Shown here piece after piece: positions 37,856 through 50,771 of a stretch of DNA of 64,000 bases. How positions within the stretch are numbered: the first letter of the stretch is position 1; each line of letters opens with the position of its first letter. This stretch comes from Eupeodes corollae (Eukaryota; Arthropoda; Insecta; Diptera; Syrphidae), in NCBI RefSeq assembly GCF_945859685.1, contig NW_026605633.1, positions 1 to 64,000 of the forward strand, in the 5' to 3' direction. The translations under genes were made by a program, and so were the position numbers. The notes below the pieces were generated by a model, which searched no databases, was not told the DNA's origin, and worked only from the letters and a program-made list of their open reading frames with translations.

Positions 37856-39265
37856 TATAATGATAGATCTTGATTAGGAGTATCTTTTTCTAGTACATGT
37901 CAAGTATCTATTTTGAAGTCTTGATCGATTTTGGGGGTTGGGAAGGATCAGGTGATGGGTTTGGGTGTGATTTGATTTTCGTCTAGAACATTAAAAATCC
38001 TTCAGGATGGTCCAAAATGACTCATCTATATCTATAATGATAGATCTTGATTGGGAGTATCTTTTTCTAGTACATGTCAAGTATCTATTTTGAAGTCTTG
38101 ATCGATTTTGGGGGTTGGGAAGGATCAGGTGATGGTTTTGGGTGTGATTTGATTTTCGTCTAGAACATCAAAAATCCTTCAGGATGCTCCAAAATGACTC
38201 ATCTATATCTATAATGATAGATCTTGATTAGGAGTATCTCTTTCTAGTACATGTCAAGTATCTTTTTTGAAGTCTTGATCGATTTTGGGGGTTGGGAAGG
38301 ATCAGGTGATGGTTTTGGGTGTGATTTGATTTTCGTCTAGAACATCAAAAATCCTTCAGGATGCTCCAAAATGACTCATCTATATCTATAATGATAGATC
38401 TTGATTAGGAGTATCTTTTTCTAGTATATGTCAAGTATCTATTTTGAAGTCTTGATCGATTTTGGGGGTTGGGAAGGATCAGGTAATGGTTTTGGGTGTG
38501 ATTTGATTTTCGTCTAGAACATCAAAAATCCTTCAGGATGCTCCAAAATGACTCATCTATATCTATAATGATAGATCTTGATTAGGAGTATCTTTTTTTA
38601 GTACATGTCAAGTATCTATTTTGAAGTCTTGATCGATTTTGGGGGTTGGGAAGGATCAGGTGATGGTTTTGGGTGTGATTTGATTTTCGTCTAGAACATC
38701 AAAAATCCTTCAGGATGCTCCAAAATGACTCATCTATATCTATAATGATAAATCTTGATTAGGAGTATCTTTTTCTAGTACATGTCAAGTATCTATTTTG
38801 AAGTCTTGATCGATTTTGGGGGTTGGGAAGGATCAGGTGATGGGTTTGGGTGTGATTTGATTTTCGTCTAGAACATTAAAAATCCTTCAGGATGCTCCAA
38901 AATGACTCATCTATATCTATAATGATAGATCTTGATTAGGAGTATCTTTTTCTAGTACATGTCAAGTATCTATTTTGAAGTCTTGATCGATTTTGGGGGT
39001 TGGGAAGGATCAGGTGATGGTTTTGGGTGTGATTTGATTTTCGTCTAGAACATCAAAAATCCTTCAGGATGCTCCAAAATGACTCATCTATATCTATAAT
39101 GATAGATCTTGATTAGGAGTATCTAGTACATGTCAAGTATCTATTTTGAAGTCTTGATCGATTTTGGGGGTTGGGAAGGATCAGGTGATGGTTTTGGGTG
39201 TGATTTGATTTTCGTCTAGAACATCAAAAATCCTTCAGGATGCTCCAAAATGACTCATCTATATC
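37856..39265 (+). repeat. Eight-monomer marker segment, copy D (m215-m222)
   Basis: It lies 2655 bp (15 monomers) after copy C with the ordered set intact: GATGGGTTTGG (37954 and 38839), GATGGTCCAA (38006), GATTGGGAG (38050), ATCTCTTTC with ATCTTTTTTG (38236-38265), TAGTATATG (38423), GGTAATGG (38483) and GATAAATC (38747). Private features are a CTTTTTTTAG run near 38592 and a 6-bp deletion in the last monomer. It is the last copy in the window; the array downstream loses these markers. Confidence 0.95.
39095..39265 (+). repeat. Monomer m222 with a 6-bp deletion (171 bp)
   Basis: The sequence reads GAGTATCTAGTACATG near 39117, where its siblings in copies A-C read GAGTATCTCTTTCTAGTAC. Six bases are lost. 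The repeated TCT/CT units of the C-bearing variant give a natural slippage or short-homology endpoint. The junction occurs once and lies at the right edge of the marker-rich zone. Confidence 0.9.
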
Positions 39266-42200
39266 TATAATGATAGATCTTGATTAGGAGTATCTTTTTC
39301 TAGTACATGTCAAGTATCTATTTTGAAGTCTTGATCGATTTTGGGGGTTGGGAAGGATCAGGTGATGGTTTTGGGTGTGATTTGATTTTCGTCTAGAACA
39401 TCAAAAATCCTTCAGGATGCTCCAAAATGACTCATCTATATCTATAATGATAGATCTTGATTAGGAGTATCTTTTTCTAGTACATGTCAAGTATCTATTT
39501 TGAAGTCTTGATCGATTTTGGGGGTTGGGAAGGATCAGGTGATGGTTTTGGGTGTGATTTGATTTTCGTCTAGAACATCAAAAATCCTTCAGGATGCTCC
39601 AAAATGACTCATCTATATCTATAATGATAGATCTTGATTAGGAGTATCTTTTTCTAGTACATGTCAAGTATCTATTTTGAAGTCTTGATCGATTTTGGGG
39701 GTTGGGAAGGATCAGGTGATGGTTTTGGGTGTGATTTGATTTTCGTCTAGAAAATCAAAAATCCTTCAGGATGCTCCAAAATGACTCATCTATATCTATA
39801 ATGATAGATCTTGATTAGGAGTATCTTTTTCTAGTACATGTCAAGTATCTATTTTGAAGTCTTGATCGATTTTGGGGGTTGGGAAGGATCAGGTGATGGT
39901 TTTGGGTGTGATTTGATTTTCGTCTAGAACATCAAAAATCCTTCAGGATGCTCCAAAATGACTCATCTATATCTATAATGATAGATCTTGATTAGGAGTA
40001 TCTTTTTCTAGTACATGTCAAGTATCTATTTTGAAGTCTTGATCGATTTTGGGGGTTGGGAAGGATCAGGTGATGGTTTTGGGTGTGATTTGATTTTCGT
40101 CTAGAACATCAAAAATCCTTCAGGATGCTCCAAAATGACTCATCTATATCTATAATGATAGATCTTGATTAGGAGTATCTTTTTCTAGTACATGTCAAGT
40201 ATCTTTTTTGAAGTCTTGATCGATTTTGGGGGTTGGGAAGGATCAGGTGATGGTTTTGGGTGTGATTTGATTTTCGTCTAGAACATCAAAAATCCTTCAG
40301 GATGCTCCAAAATGATTCATCTATATCTATAATGATAGATCTTGATTAGGAGTATCTTTTTCTAGTACATGTCAAGTATCTATTTTGAAGTCTTGATCGA
40401 TTTTGGGGGTTGGGAAGGATCAGGTGATGGATTTGGGTGTGATTTGATTTTCGTCTAGAACATCAAAAATCCTTCAGGATGCTCCAAAATGACTCATCTA
40501 TATCTATAATGATAGATCTTGATTAGGAGTATCTTTTTCTAGTACATGTCAAGTATCTATTTTGAAGTCTTGATCGATTTTGGGGGTTGGGAAGGATCAG
40601 GTGATGGTTTTGGGTGTGATTTGATTTTCGTCTAGAACATCAAAAATCCTTCAGGATGCTCCAAAATGACTTATCTATATCTATAATGATAGATCTTGAT
40701 TAGGAGTATCTTTTTCTAGTACATGTCAAGTATCTATTTTGAAGTCTTGATCGATTTTGGGGGTTGGGAAGGATCAGGTGATGGTTTTGGGTGTGATTTG
40801 ATTTTCGTCTAGAACATCAAAAATCCTTCAGGATGCTCCAAAATGACTCATCTATATCTATAATGATAGATCTTGATTAGGAGTATCTTTTTCTAGTACA
40901 TGTCAAGTATCTATTTTGAAGTCTTGATCGATTTTGGGGGTTGGGAAGGATCAGGTGATGGTTTTGGGTGTGATTTGATTTTCGTCTAGAACATCAAAAA
41001 TCCTTCAGGATGCTCCAAAATGACTCATCTATATCTATAATGATAGATCTTGATTAGGAGTATCTTTTTCTAGTACATGTCAAGTATCTATTTTGAAGTC
41101 TTGATCGATTTTGGGGGTTGGGAAGGATCAGGTGATGGTTTTGGGTGTGATTTGATTTTCGTCTAGAACATCAAAAATCCTTCAGGATGCTCCAAAATGA
41201 CTCATCTATATCTATAATGATAGATCTTGATTAGGAGTATCTTTTTCTAGTACATGTCAAGTATCTATTTTGAAGTCTTGATCGATTTTGGGGGTTGGGA
41301 AGGATCAGGTGATGGTTTTGGGTGTGATTTGATTTTCGTCTAGAACATCAAAAATCCTTCAGGATGCTCCAAAATGACTCATCTATATCTATAATGATAG
41401 ATCTTGATTAGGAGTATCTTTTTCTAGTACATGTCAAGTATCTATTTTGAAGTCTTGATCGATTTTGGGGGTTGTGAAGGATCAGGTGATGGTTTTGGGT
41501 GTGATTTGATTTTCGTCTAGAACATCAAAAATCCTTCAGGATGCTCCAAAATGACTCATCTATATCTATAATGATAGATCTTGATTAGGAGTATCTTTTT
41601 CTAGTACATGTCAAGTATCTATTTTGAAGTCTTGATCGATTTTGGGGGTTGGGAAGGATCAGGTGATGGTTTTGGGTGTGATTTGATTTTCGTCTAGAAC
41701 ATCAAAAATCCTTCAGGATGCTCCAAAATGACTCATCTATATCTATAATGATAGATCTTGATTAGGAGTATCTTTTTCTAGTACATGTCAAGTATCTATT
41801 TTGAAGTCTTGATCGATTTTGGGGGTTGGGAAGGATCAGGTGATGGTTTTGGGTGTGATTTGATTTTCGTCTAGAACATCAAAAATCCTTCAGGATGCTC
41901 CAAAATGACTCATCTATATCTATAATGATAGATCTTGATTAGGAGTATCTTTTTCTAGTACATGTCAAGTATCTATTTTGAAGTCTTGATCGATTTTGGG
42001 GGTTGGGAAGGATCAGGTGATGGTTTTGGGTGTGATTTGATTTTCGTCTAGAACATCAAAAATCCTTCAGGATGCTCCAAAATGACTCATCTATATCTAT
42101 AATGATAGATCTTGATTAGGAGTATCTTTTTCTAGTACATGTCAAGTATCTATTTTGAAGTCTTGATCGATTTTGGGGGTTGGGAAGGATCAGGTGATGG

Positions 42201-45200
42201 TTTTGGGTGTGATTTGATTTTCGTCTAGAACATCAAAAATCCTTCAGGATGCTCCAAAATGACTCATCTATATCTATAATGATAGATCTTGATTAGGAGT
42301 ATCTTTTTCTAGTACATGTCAAGTATCTATTTTGAAGTCTTGATCGATTTTGGGGGTTGGGAAGGATCAGGTGATGGTTTTGGGTGTGATTTGATTTTCG
42401 ACTAGAACATCAAAAATCCTTCAGGATGCTCCAAAATGACTCATCTATATCTATAATGATAGATCTTGATTAGGAGTATCTTTTTCTAGTACATGTCAAG
42501 TATCTATTTTGAAGTCTTGATCGATTTTGGGGGTTGGGAAGGATCAGGTGATGGTTTTGGGTGTGATTTGATTTTCGTCTAGAACATCAAAAATCCTTCA
42601 GGATGCTCCAAAATGACTCATCTATATCTATAATGATAGATCTTGATTAGGAGTATCTTTTTCTAGTACATGTCAAGTATCCATTTTGAAGTCTTGATCG
42701 ATTTTGGGGGTTGGGAAGGATCAGGTGATGGTTTTGGGTGTGATTTGATTTTCGTCTAGAACATCAAAAATCCTTCAGGATGCTCCAAAATGACTCATCT
42801 ATATCTATAATGATAGATCTTGATTAGGAGTATCTTTTTCTAGTACATGTCAAGTATCTATTTTGAAGTCTTGATCGATTATGGGGGTTGGGAAGGATCA
42901 GGTGATGGTTTTGGGTGTGATTTGATTTTCGTCTAGAACATCAAAAATCCTTCAGGATGCTCCAAAATGACTCATCTATATCTATAATGATAGATCTTGA
43001 TTAGGAGTATCTTTTTCTAGAACATGTCAAGTATCTATTTTGAAGTCTTGATCGATTTTGGGGGTTGGGAAGGATCAGGTGATGGTTTTGGGTGTGATTT
43101 GATTTTCGTCTAGAACATCAAAAATCCTTCAGGATGCTCCAAAATGACTCATCTATATCTATAATGATAGATCTTGATTAGGAGTATCTTTTTCTAGTAC
43201 ATGTCAAGTATCTATTTTGAAGTCTTGATCGATTTTGGGGGTTGGGAAAGATCAGGTGATGGTTTTGGGTGTGATTTGATTTTCGTCTAGAACATCAAAA
43301 ATCCTTCAGGATGCTCCAAAATGACTCATCTATATCTATAGTTATAGATCTTGATTAGGAGTATCTTTTTCTAGTACATGTCAAGTATCTATTTTGAAGT
43401 CTTGATCGATTTTGGGGGTTGGGAAGGATCAGGTGATGGTTTTGGGTGTGATTTGATTTTCGTCTAGAACATCAAAAATCCTTCAGGATGCTCCAAAATG
43501 ACTCATCTATATCTATAATGATAGATCTTGATTAGGAGTATCTTTTTCTAGTACATGTCATGTATCTATTTTGAAGTCTTGATCGATTTTGGGGGTTGGG
43601 AAGGATCAGGTGATGGTTTTGGGTGTGATTTGATTTTCGTCTAGAACATCAAAAATCCTTCAGGATGCTCCAAAATGACTCATCTTTATCTATAATGATA
43701 GATCTTGATTAGGAGTATCTTTTTCTAGTACATGTCAAGTATCTATTTTGAAGTCTTGATCGATTTTGGGGGTTGGGAAGGATCAGGTGATGGTTTTGGG
43801 TGTGATTTGATTTTCGTCTAGAACATTAAAAATCCTTCAGGATGCTCCAAAATGACTCATCTATATCTATAATGATAGATCTTGATTAGGAGTATCTTTT
43901 TCTAGTACATGTCAAGTATCTATTTTGAAGTCTAGATCGATTTTGGGGGTTGGGAAGGATCAGGTGATGGTTTTGGGTGTGATTTGATTTTCGTCTAGAA
44001 CATCAAAAATCCTTCAGGATGCTCCAAAATGACTCATCTATATCTATAATGATAGATCTTGATTAGGAGTATCTTTTTCTAGTACATGTCAAGTATCTAT
44101 TTTGAAGTCTTGATCGATTTTGGGGGTTGGGAAGGATCAGGTGATGGTTTTAGGTGTGATTTGATTTTCGTCTAGAACATCAAAAATCCTTCAGGATGCT
44201 CCAAAATGACTCATCTATATCTATAATGATAGATCTTGATTAGGAGTATCTTTTTCTAGTACATGTCAAGTATCTATTTTGAAGTCTTGATCGATTTTGG
44301 GGGTTGGGAAGGATCAGGTGATGGTTTTGGGTGTGATTTGATTTTCGTCTAGAACATCAAAAATCCTTCAGGATGCTCCAAAATGACTCATCTATATCTA
44401 TAATGATAGATCTTGATTAGGAGTATCTTTTTCTAGTACATGTCAAGTATCTATTTTGAAGTCTTGATCGATTTTGGGGGTTGGGAAGGATCAGGTGATG
44501 GTTTTGGGTGTGATTTGATTTTCGTCTAGAACATCAAAAATCCTTCAGGATGCTCCAAAATGACTCATCTATATCTATAATGATAGATCTTGATTAGGAG
44601 TATCTTTTTCTAGTACATGTCAAGTATCTATTTTGAAGTCTTGTTCGATTTTGGGGGTTGGGAAGGATCAGGTGATGGTTTTGGGTGTGATTTGATTTTC
44701 GTCTAGAACATCAAAAATCCTTCAGGATGCTCCAAAATGACTCATCTATATCTATAATGATAGATCTTGATTAGGAGTATCTTTTTCTAGTACATGTCAA
44801 GTATCTATTTTGAAGTCTTGATCGATTTTGGGGGTTGGGAAGGATCAGGTGATGGTTTTGGGTGTGATTTGATTTTCGTCTAGAACATCAAAAATCCTTC
44901 AGGATGCTCCAAAATGACTCATCTATATCTATAATGATAGATCTTGATTAGGAGTATCTTTTTCTAGTACATGTCAAGTATCTATTTTGAAGTCTTGATC
45001 GATTTTGGGGGTTGGGAAGGATCAGGTGATGGTTTTGGGTGTGATTTGATTTTCGTCTAGAACATCAAAAATCCTTCAGGATGCTCCAAAATGACTCATC
45101 TATATCTATAATGATAGATCTTGATTAGGAGTATCTTTTTCTAGTACATGTCAAGTATCTATTTTGAAGTCTTGATCGATTTTGGGGGTTGGGAAGGATC

Positions 45201-45814
45201 AGGTGATGGTTTTGGGTGTGATTTGATTTTCGTCTAGAACATCAAAAATCCTTCAGGATGCTCCAAAATGACTCATCTATATCTATAATGATAGATCTTG
45301 ATTAGGAGTATCTTTTTCTAGTACATGTCAAGTATCTATTTTGAAGTCTTGATCGATTTTGGGGGTTGGGAAGGATCAGGTGATGGTTTTGGGTGTGATT
45401 TGATTTTCGTCTAGAACATCAAAAATCTTTCAGGATGCTCCAAAATGACTCATCTATATCTATAATGATAGATCTTGATTAGGAGTATCTTTTTCTAGTA
45501 CATGTCAAGTATCTATTTTGAAGTCTTGATCGATTTTGGGGGTTGGGAAGGATCAGGTGATGGTTTTGGGTGTGATTTGATTTTCGTCTAGAACATCAAA
45601 AATCCTTCAGGATGCTCCAAAATGACTCATCTATATCTATAATGATAGATCTTGATTAGGAGTATCTTTTTCTAGTACATGTCAAGTATCTATTTTGAAG
45701 TCTTGATCGATTTTGGGGGTTGGGAAGGATCAGGTGATGGTTTTGGGTGTGATTTGATTTTCGTCTAGAACATCAAAAATCCTTCAGGATGCTCCAAAAT
45801 GACTCATCTATATC

Positions 45815-46166
45815 TATAATGATAGATCTTGATTAGGAGTATCTTTTCTAGTACATGTCAAGTATCTATTTTGAAGTCTTGATCGATTTTGGGGGTTGGG
45901 AAGGATCAGGTGATGGTTTTGGGTGTGATTTGATTTTCGTCTAGAACATCAAAAATCCTTCAGGATGCTCCAAAATGACTCATCTATATCTATAATGATA
46001 GATCTTGATTAGGAGTATCTTTTCTAGTACATGTCAAGTATCTATTTTGAAGTCTTGATCGATTTTGGGGGTTGGGAAGGATCAGGTGATGGTTTTGGGT
46101 GTGATTTGATTTTCGTCTAGAACATCAAATATCCTTCAGGATGCTCCAAAATGACTCATCTATATC
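45815..46166 (+). repeat. Adjacent pair of 176-bp monomers sharing a T deletion (m260-m261)
   Basis: Both monomers have four Ts instead of five in the ATCTTTTTC tract (near 45841 and 46017), a change I saw in no other monomer. Sharing by immediate neighbours fits a one-monomer tandem duplication or short-range conversion. The second also has a private CAAATATCC near 46127. Confidence 0.75.
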
Positions 46167-47051
46167 TATAATGATAGATCTTGATTAGGAGTATCTTTTT
46201 CTAGTACATGTCAAGTATCTATTTTGAAGTCTTGATCGATTTTGGGGGTTGGGAAGGATCAGGTGATGGTTTTGGGTGTGATTTGATTTTCGTCTAGAAC
46301 ATCAAAAATCCTTCAGTATGCTCCAAAATGACTCATCTATATCTATAATGATAGATCTTTATTAGGAGTATCTTTTTCTTGTACATGTCAAGTATCTATT
46401 TTGAAGTCTTGATCGATTTTGGGGGTTGGGAAGGATCAGGTGATGGTTTTGGGTGTGATTTGATTTTCGTCTAGAACATCAAAAATCCTTCAGGATGCTC
46501 CAAAATGACTCATCTATATCTATAATGATAGATCTTGATTAGGAGTATCTTTTTCTAGTACATGTCAAGTATCTATTTTGAAGTCTTGATCGATTTTGGG
46601 GGTTGGGAAGGATCAGGTGATGGTTTTGGGTGTGATTTGATTTTCGTCTAGAACATCAAAAATCCTTCAGGATGCTCCAAAATGACTCATCTTTATCTAT
46701 AATGATAGATCTTGATTAGGAGTATCTTTTTCTAGTACATGTCAAGTATCTATTTTGAAGTCTTGATCGATTTTGGGGGTTGGGAAGGATCAGGTGATGG
46801 TTTTGGGTGTGATTTGATTTTCGTCTAGAACATCAAAAATCCTTCAGGATGCTCCAAAATGACTCATCTATATCTATAATGATAGATCTTGATTAGGAGT
46901 ATCTTTTTCTAGTACATGTCAAGTATCTATTTTGAAGTCTTGATCGATTTTGGGGGTTGGGAAGGATCAGGTGATGGTTTTGGGTGTGATTTGATTTTCG
47001 TCTAGAACATCAAAAATCCTTAAGGATGCTCCAAAATGACTCATCTATATC

Positions 47052-47405
47052 TATAATGATAGATCTTGATTAGGAGTATCTTTTTCTAGTACATGTCAAG
47101 TATCTATTTTGAAGTCTTGATCGATTTTGGGGGTTGGGAAGGATCAGGTGATGGTTTTGGGTGTGATTTGATTTTCGTCTAGAACATCAAAAATCCTTCA
47201 GGATGCTCAAAAATGACTCATCTATATCTATAATGATAGATCTTGATTAGGAGTATCTTTTTCTAGTACATGTCAAGTATCTATTTTGAAGTCTTGATCG
47301 ATTTTGGGGGTTGGGAAGGATCAGGTGATGGTTTTGGGTGTGATTTGATTTTCGTCTAGAACATCAAAAATCCTTCAGGATGCTCAAAAATGACTCATCT
47401 ATATC
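47052..47405 (+). repeat. Adjacent monomer pair sharing GCTCAAAAATG (m267-m268)
   Basis: The C-to-A change in GATGCTCCAAAATG occurs at 47205 and 47382, exactly one monomer apart. The only other instance I saw is near 1748. The adjacent pair is most simply a single-monomer duplication; the distant one is probably independent. Confidence 0.7.
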
Positions 47406-50400
47406 TATAATGATAGATCTTGATTAGGAGTATCTTTTTCTAGTACATGTCAAGTATCTATTTTGAAGTCTTGATCGATTTTGGGGGTTGGGAAGGATCA
47501 GGTGATGGTTTTGGGTGTGATTTGATTTTCGTCTAGAACATCAAAAATCCTTCAGGATGCTCCAAAATGACTCATCTATATCTATAATGATAGATCTTGA
47601 TTAGGAGTATCTTTTTCTAGTACATGTCAAGTATCTATTTTGAAGTCTTGATCGATTTTGGGGGTTGGGAAGGATCAGGTGATGGTTTTGGGTGTGATTT
47701 GATTTTCGTCTAGAACATCAAAAATCTTTCAGGATGCTCCAAAATGACTCATCTATATCTATAATGATAGATCTTGATTAGGAGTATCTTTTTCTAGTAC
47801 ATGTCAAGTATCTATTTTGAAGTCTTGATCGATTTTGGGGGTTGGGAAGGATCAGGTGATGGTTTTGGGGTGTGATTTGATTTTCGTCTAGAACATCAAA
47901 AATCCTTCAGGATGCTCCAAAATGACTCATCTATATCTATAATGATAGATCTTGATTAGGAGTATCTTTTTCTAGTACATGTCAAGTATCTATTTTGAAG
48001 TCTTGATCGATTTTGGGGGTTGGGAAGGATCAGGTGATGGTTTTGGGTGTGATTTGATTTTCGTCTAGAACATCAAAAATCCTTCAGGATGCTCCAAAAT
48101 GACTCATCTATATCTATAATGATAGATCTTGATTAGGAGTATCTTTTTCTAGTACATGTCAAGTATCTATTTTGAAGTCTTGATCGATTTTGGGGGTTGG
48201 GAAGGATCAGGTGATGGTTTTGGGTGTGATTTGATTTTCGTCTAGAACATCAAAAATCCTTCAGGATGCTCCAAAATGACTCATCTATATCTATAATGAT
48301 AGATCTTGATTAGGAGTATCTTTTTCTAGTACATGTCAAGTATCTATTTTGAAGTCTTGATCGATTTTGGGGGTTGGGAAGGATCAAGTGATGGTTTTGG
48401 GTGTGATTTGATTTTCGTCTAGAACATCAAAAATCCTTCAGTATGCTCCAAAATGACTCATCTATATCTATAATGATAGATCTTGATTAGGAGTATCTTT
48501 TTCTAGTACATGTCAAGTATCTATTTTGAAGTCTTGATCGATTTTGGGGGTTGGGAAGGATCAGGTGATGGTTTTGGGTGTGATTTGATTTTCGTCTAGA
48601 ACATCAAAAATCCTTCAGGATGCTCCAAAATGACTTATCTATATCTATAATGATAGATCTTGATTAGGAGTATCTTTTTCTAGTACATGTCAAGTATCTA
48701 TTTTGAAGTCTTGATCGATTTTGGGGGTTGGGAAGGATCAGGTGATGGTTTTGGGTGTGATTTGATTTTCGTCTAGAACATCAAAAATCCTTCAGGATGC
48801 TCCAAAATGACTCATCTATATCTATTATTATAGATCTTGATTAGGAGTATCTTTTTCTAGTACATGTCAAGTATCTATTTTGAAGTCTTGATCGATTTTG
48901 GGGGTTGGGAAGGATCAGGTGATGGTTTTGGGTGTGATTTGATTTTCGTCTAGAACATCAAAAATCCTTCAGGATGCTCCAAAATGACTCATCTATATCT
49001 ATAATGATAGATCTTGATTAGGAGTATCTTTTTCTAGTACATGTCAAGTATCTATTTTGAAGTCTTGATCGATTTTGGGGGTTGGGAAGGATCAGGTGAT
49101 GGTTTTGGGTGTGATTTGATTTTCGTCTAGAACATCAAAAATCCTTCAGGATGCTCCAAAATGACTCATCTATATCTATATTGATAGATCTTGATTAGGA
49201 GTATCTTTTTCTAGTACATGTCAAGTATCTATTTTGAAGTCTTGATCGATTTTGGGGGTTGGGAAGGATCAGGTGATGGTTTTGGGTGTGATTTGATTTT
49301 CGTCTAGAACATCAAAAATCCTTCAGGATGCTCCAAAATGACTCATCTATATCTATAATGATAGATCTTGATTAGGAGTATCTTTTTCTAGTACATGTCA
49401 AGTATCTATTTTGAAGTCTTGATCGATTTTGGGGGTTGGGAAGGATCAGGTGATGGTTTTTGGGTGTGATTTGATTTTCGTCTAGAACATCAAAAAATCC
49501 TTCAGGATGCTCCAAAATGACTCATCTATATCTATAATGATAGATCTTGATTAGGAGTATCTTTTTCTAGTACATGTCAAGTATCTATTTTGAAGTCTTG
49601 ATCGATTTTGGGGGTTGGGAAGGATCAGGTGATGGTTTTGGGTGTGATTTGATTTTCGTCTAGAACATCAAAAATCCTTCAGGATGCTCCAAAATGACTC
49701 ATCTATATCTATAATGATAGATCTTGATTAGGAGTATCTTTTTCTAGTACATGTCAAGTATCTATTTTGAAGTCTTGATCGATTTTGGGGTTGGGAAGGA
49801 TCAGGTGATGGTTTTGGGTGTGATTTGATTTTCGTCTAGAACATCAAAAATCCTTCAGGATGCTCCAAAATGACTCATCTATATCTATAATGATAGATCT
49901 TGATTAGGAGTATCTTTTTCTAGTACATGTCAAGTATCTATTTTGAAGTCTTGATCGATTTTGGGGGTTGGGAAGGATCAGGTGATGGTTTTGGGTGTGA
50001 TTTGATTTTCGTCTAGAACATCAAAAATCCTTCAGGATGCTCCAAAATGACTCATCTATATCTATAATGATAGATCTTGATTAGGAGTATCTTTTTCTAG
50101 TACATGTCAAGTATCTATTTTGAAGTCTTGATCGATTTTGGGGGTTGGGAAGGATCAGGTGATGGTTTTGGGTGTGATTTGATTTTCGTCTAGAACATCA
50201 AAAATCCTTCAGGATGCTCCAAAATGACTCATCTATATCTATAATGATAGATCTTGATTAGGAGTATCTTTTTCTAGTACATGTCAAGTATCTATTTTGA
50301 AGTCTTGATCGATTTTGGGGGTTGGGAAGGATCAGGTGATGGTTTTGGGTGTGATTTGATTTTCGTCTAGAACATCAAAAATCCTTCAGGATGCTCCAAA

Positions 50401-50771
50401 ATGACTCATCTATATCTATAATGATAGATCTTGATTAGGAGTATCTTTTTCTAGTACATGTCAAGTATCTATTTTGAAGTCTTGATCGATTTTGGGGGGT
50501 TGGGAAGGATCAGGTGATGGTTTTGGGTGTGATTTGATTTTCGTCTAGAACATCAAAAATCCTTCAGGATGCTCCAAAATGACTCATCTATATCTATAAT
50601 GATAGATCTTGATTAGGAGTATCTTTTTCTAGTACATGTCAAGTATCTTTTTTGAAGTCTTGATCGATTTTGGGGGTTGGGAAGGATCAGGTGATGGTTT
50701 TGGGTGTGATTTGATTTTCGTCTAGAACATCAAAAATCCTTCAGGATGCTCCAAAATGACTCATCTATATC

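Noticed and set aside
43684..46697. Possible 17-monomer duplication from CATCTTTATC at 43681 and 46688
   Set aside because: The shift equals 17 monomers, but a single shared variant is not enough and flanking variants do not match.
45422..47730. Possible 13-monomer duplication from AAATCTTTCAGG at 45423 and 47722
   Set aside because: Only one shared C-to-T change supports it; independent mutation is as likely.
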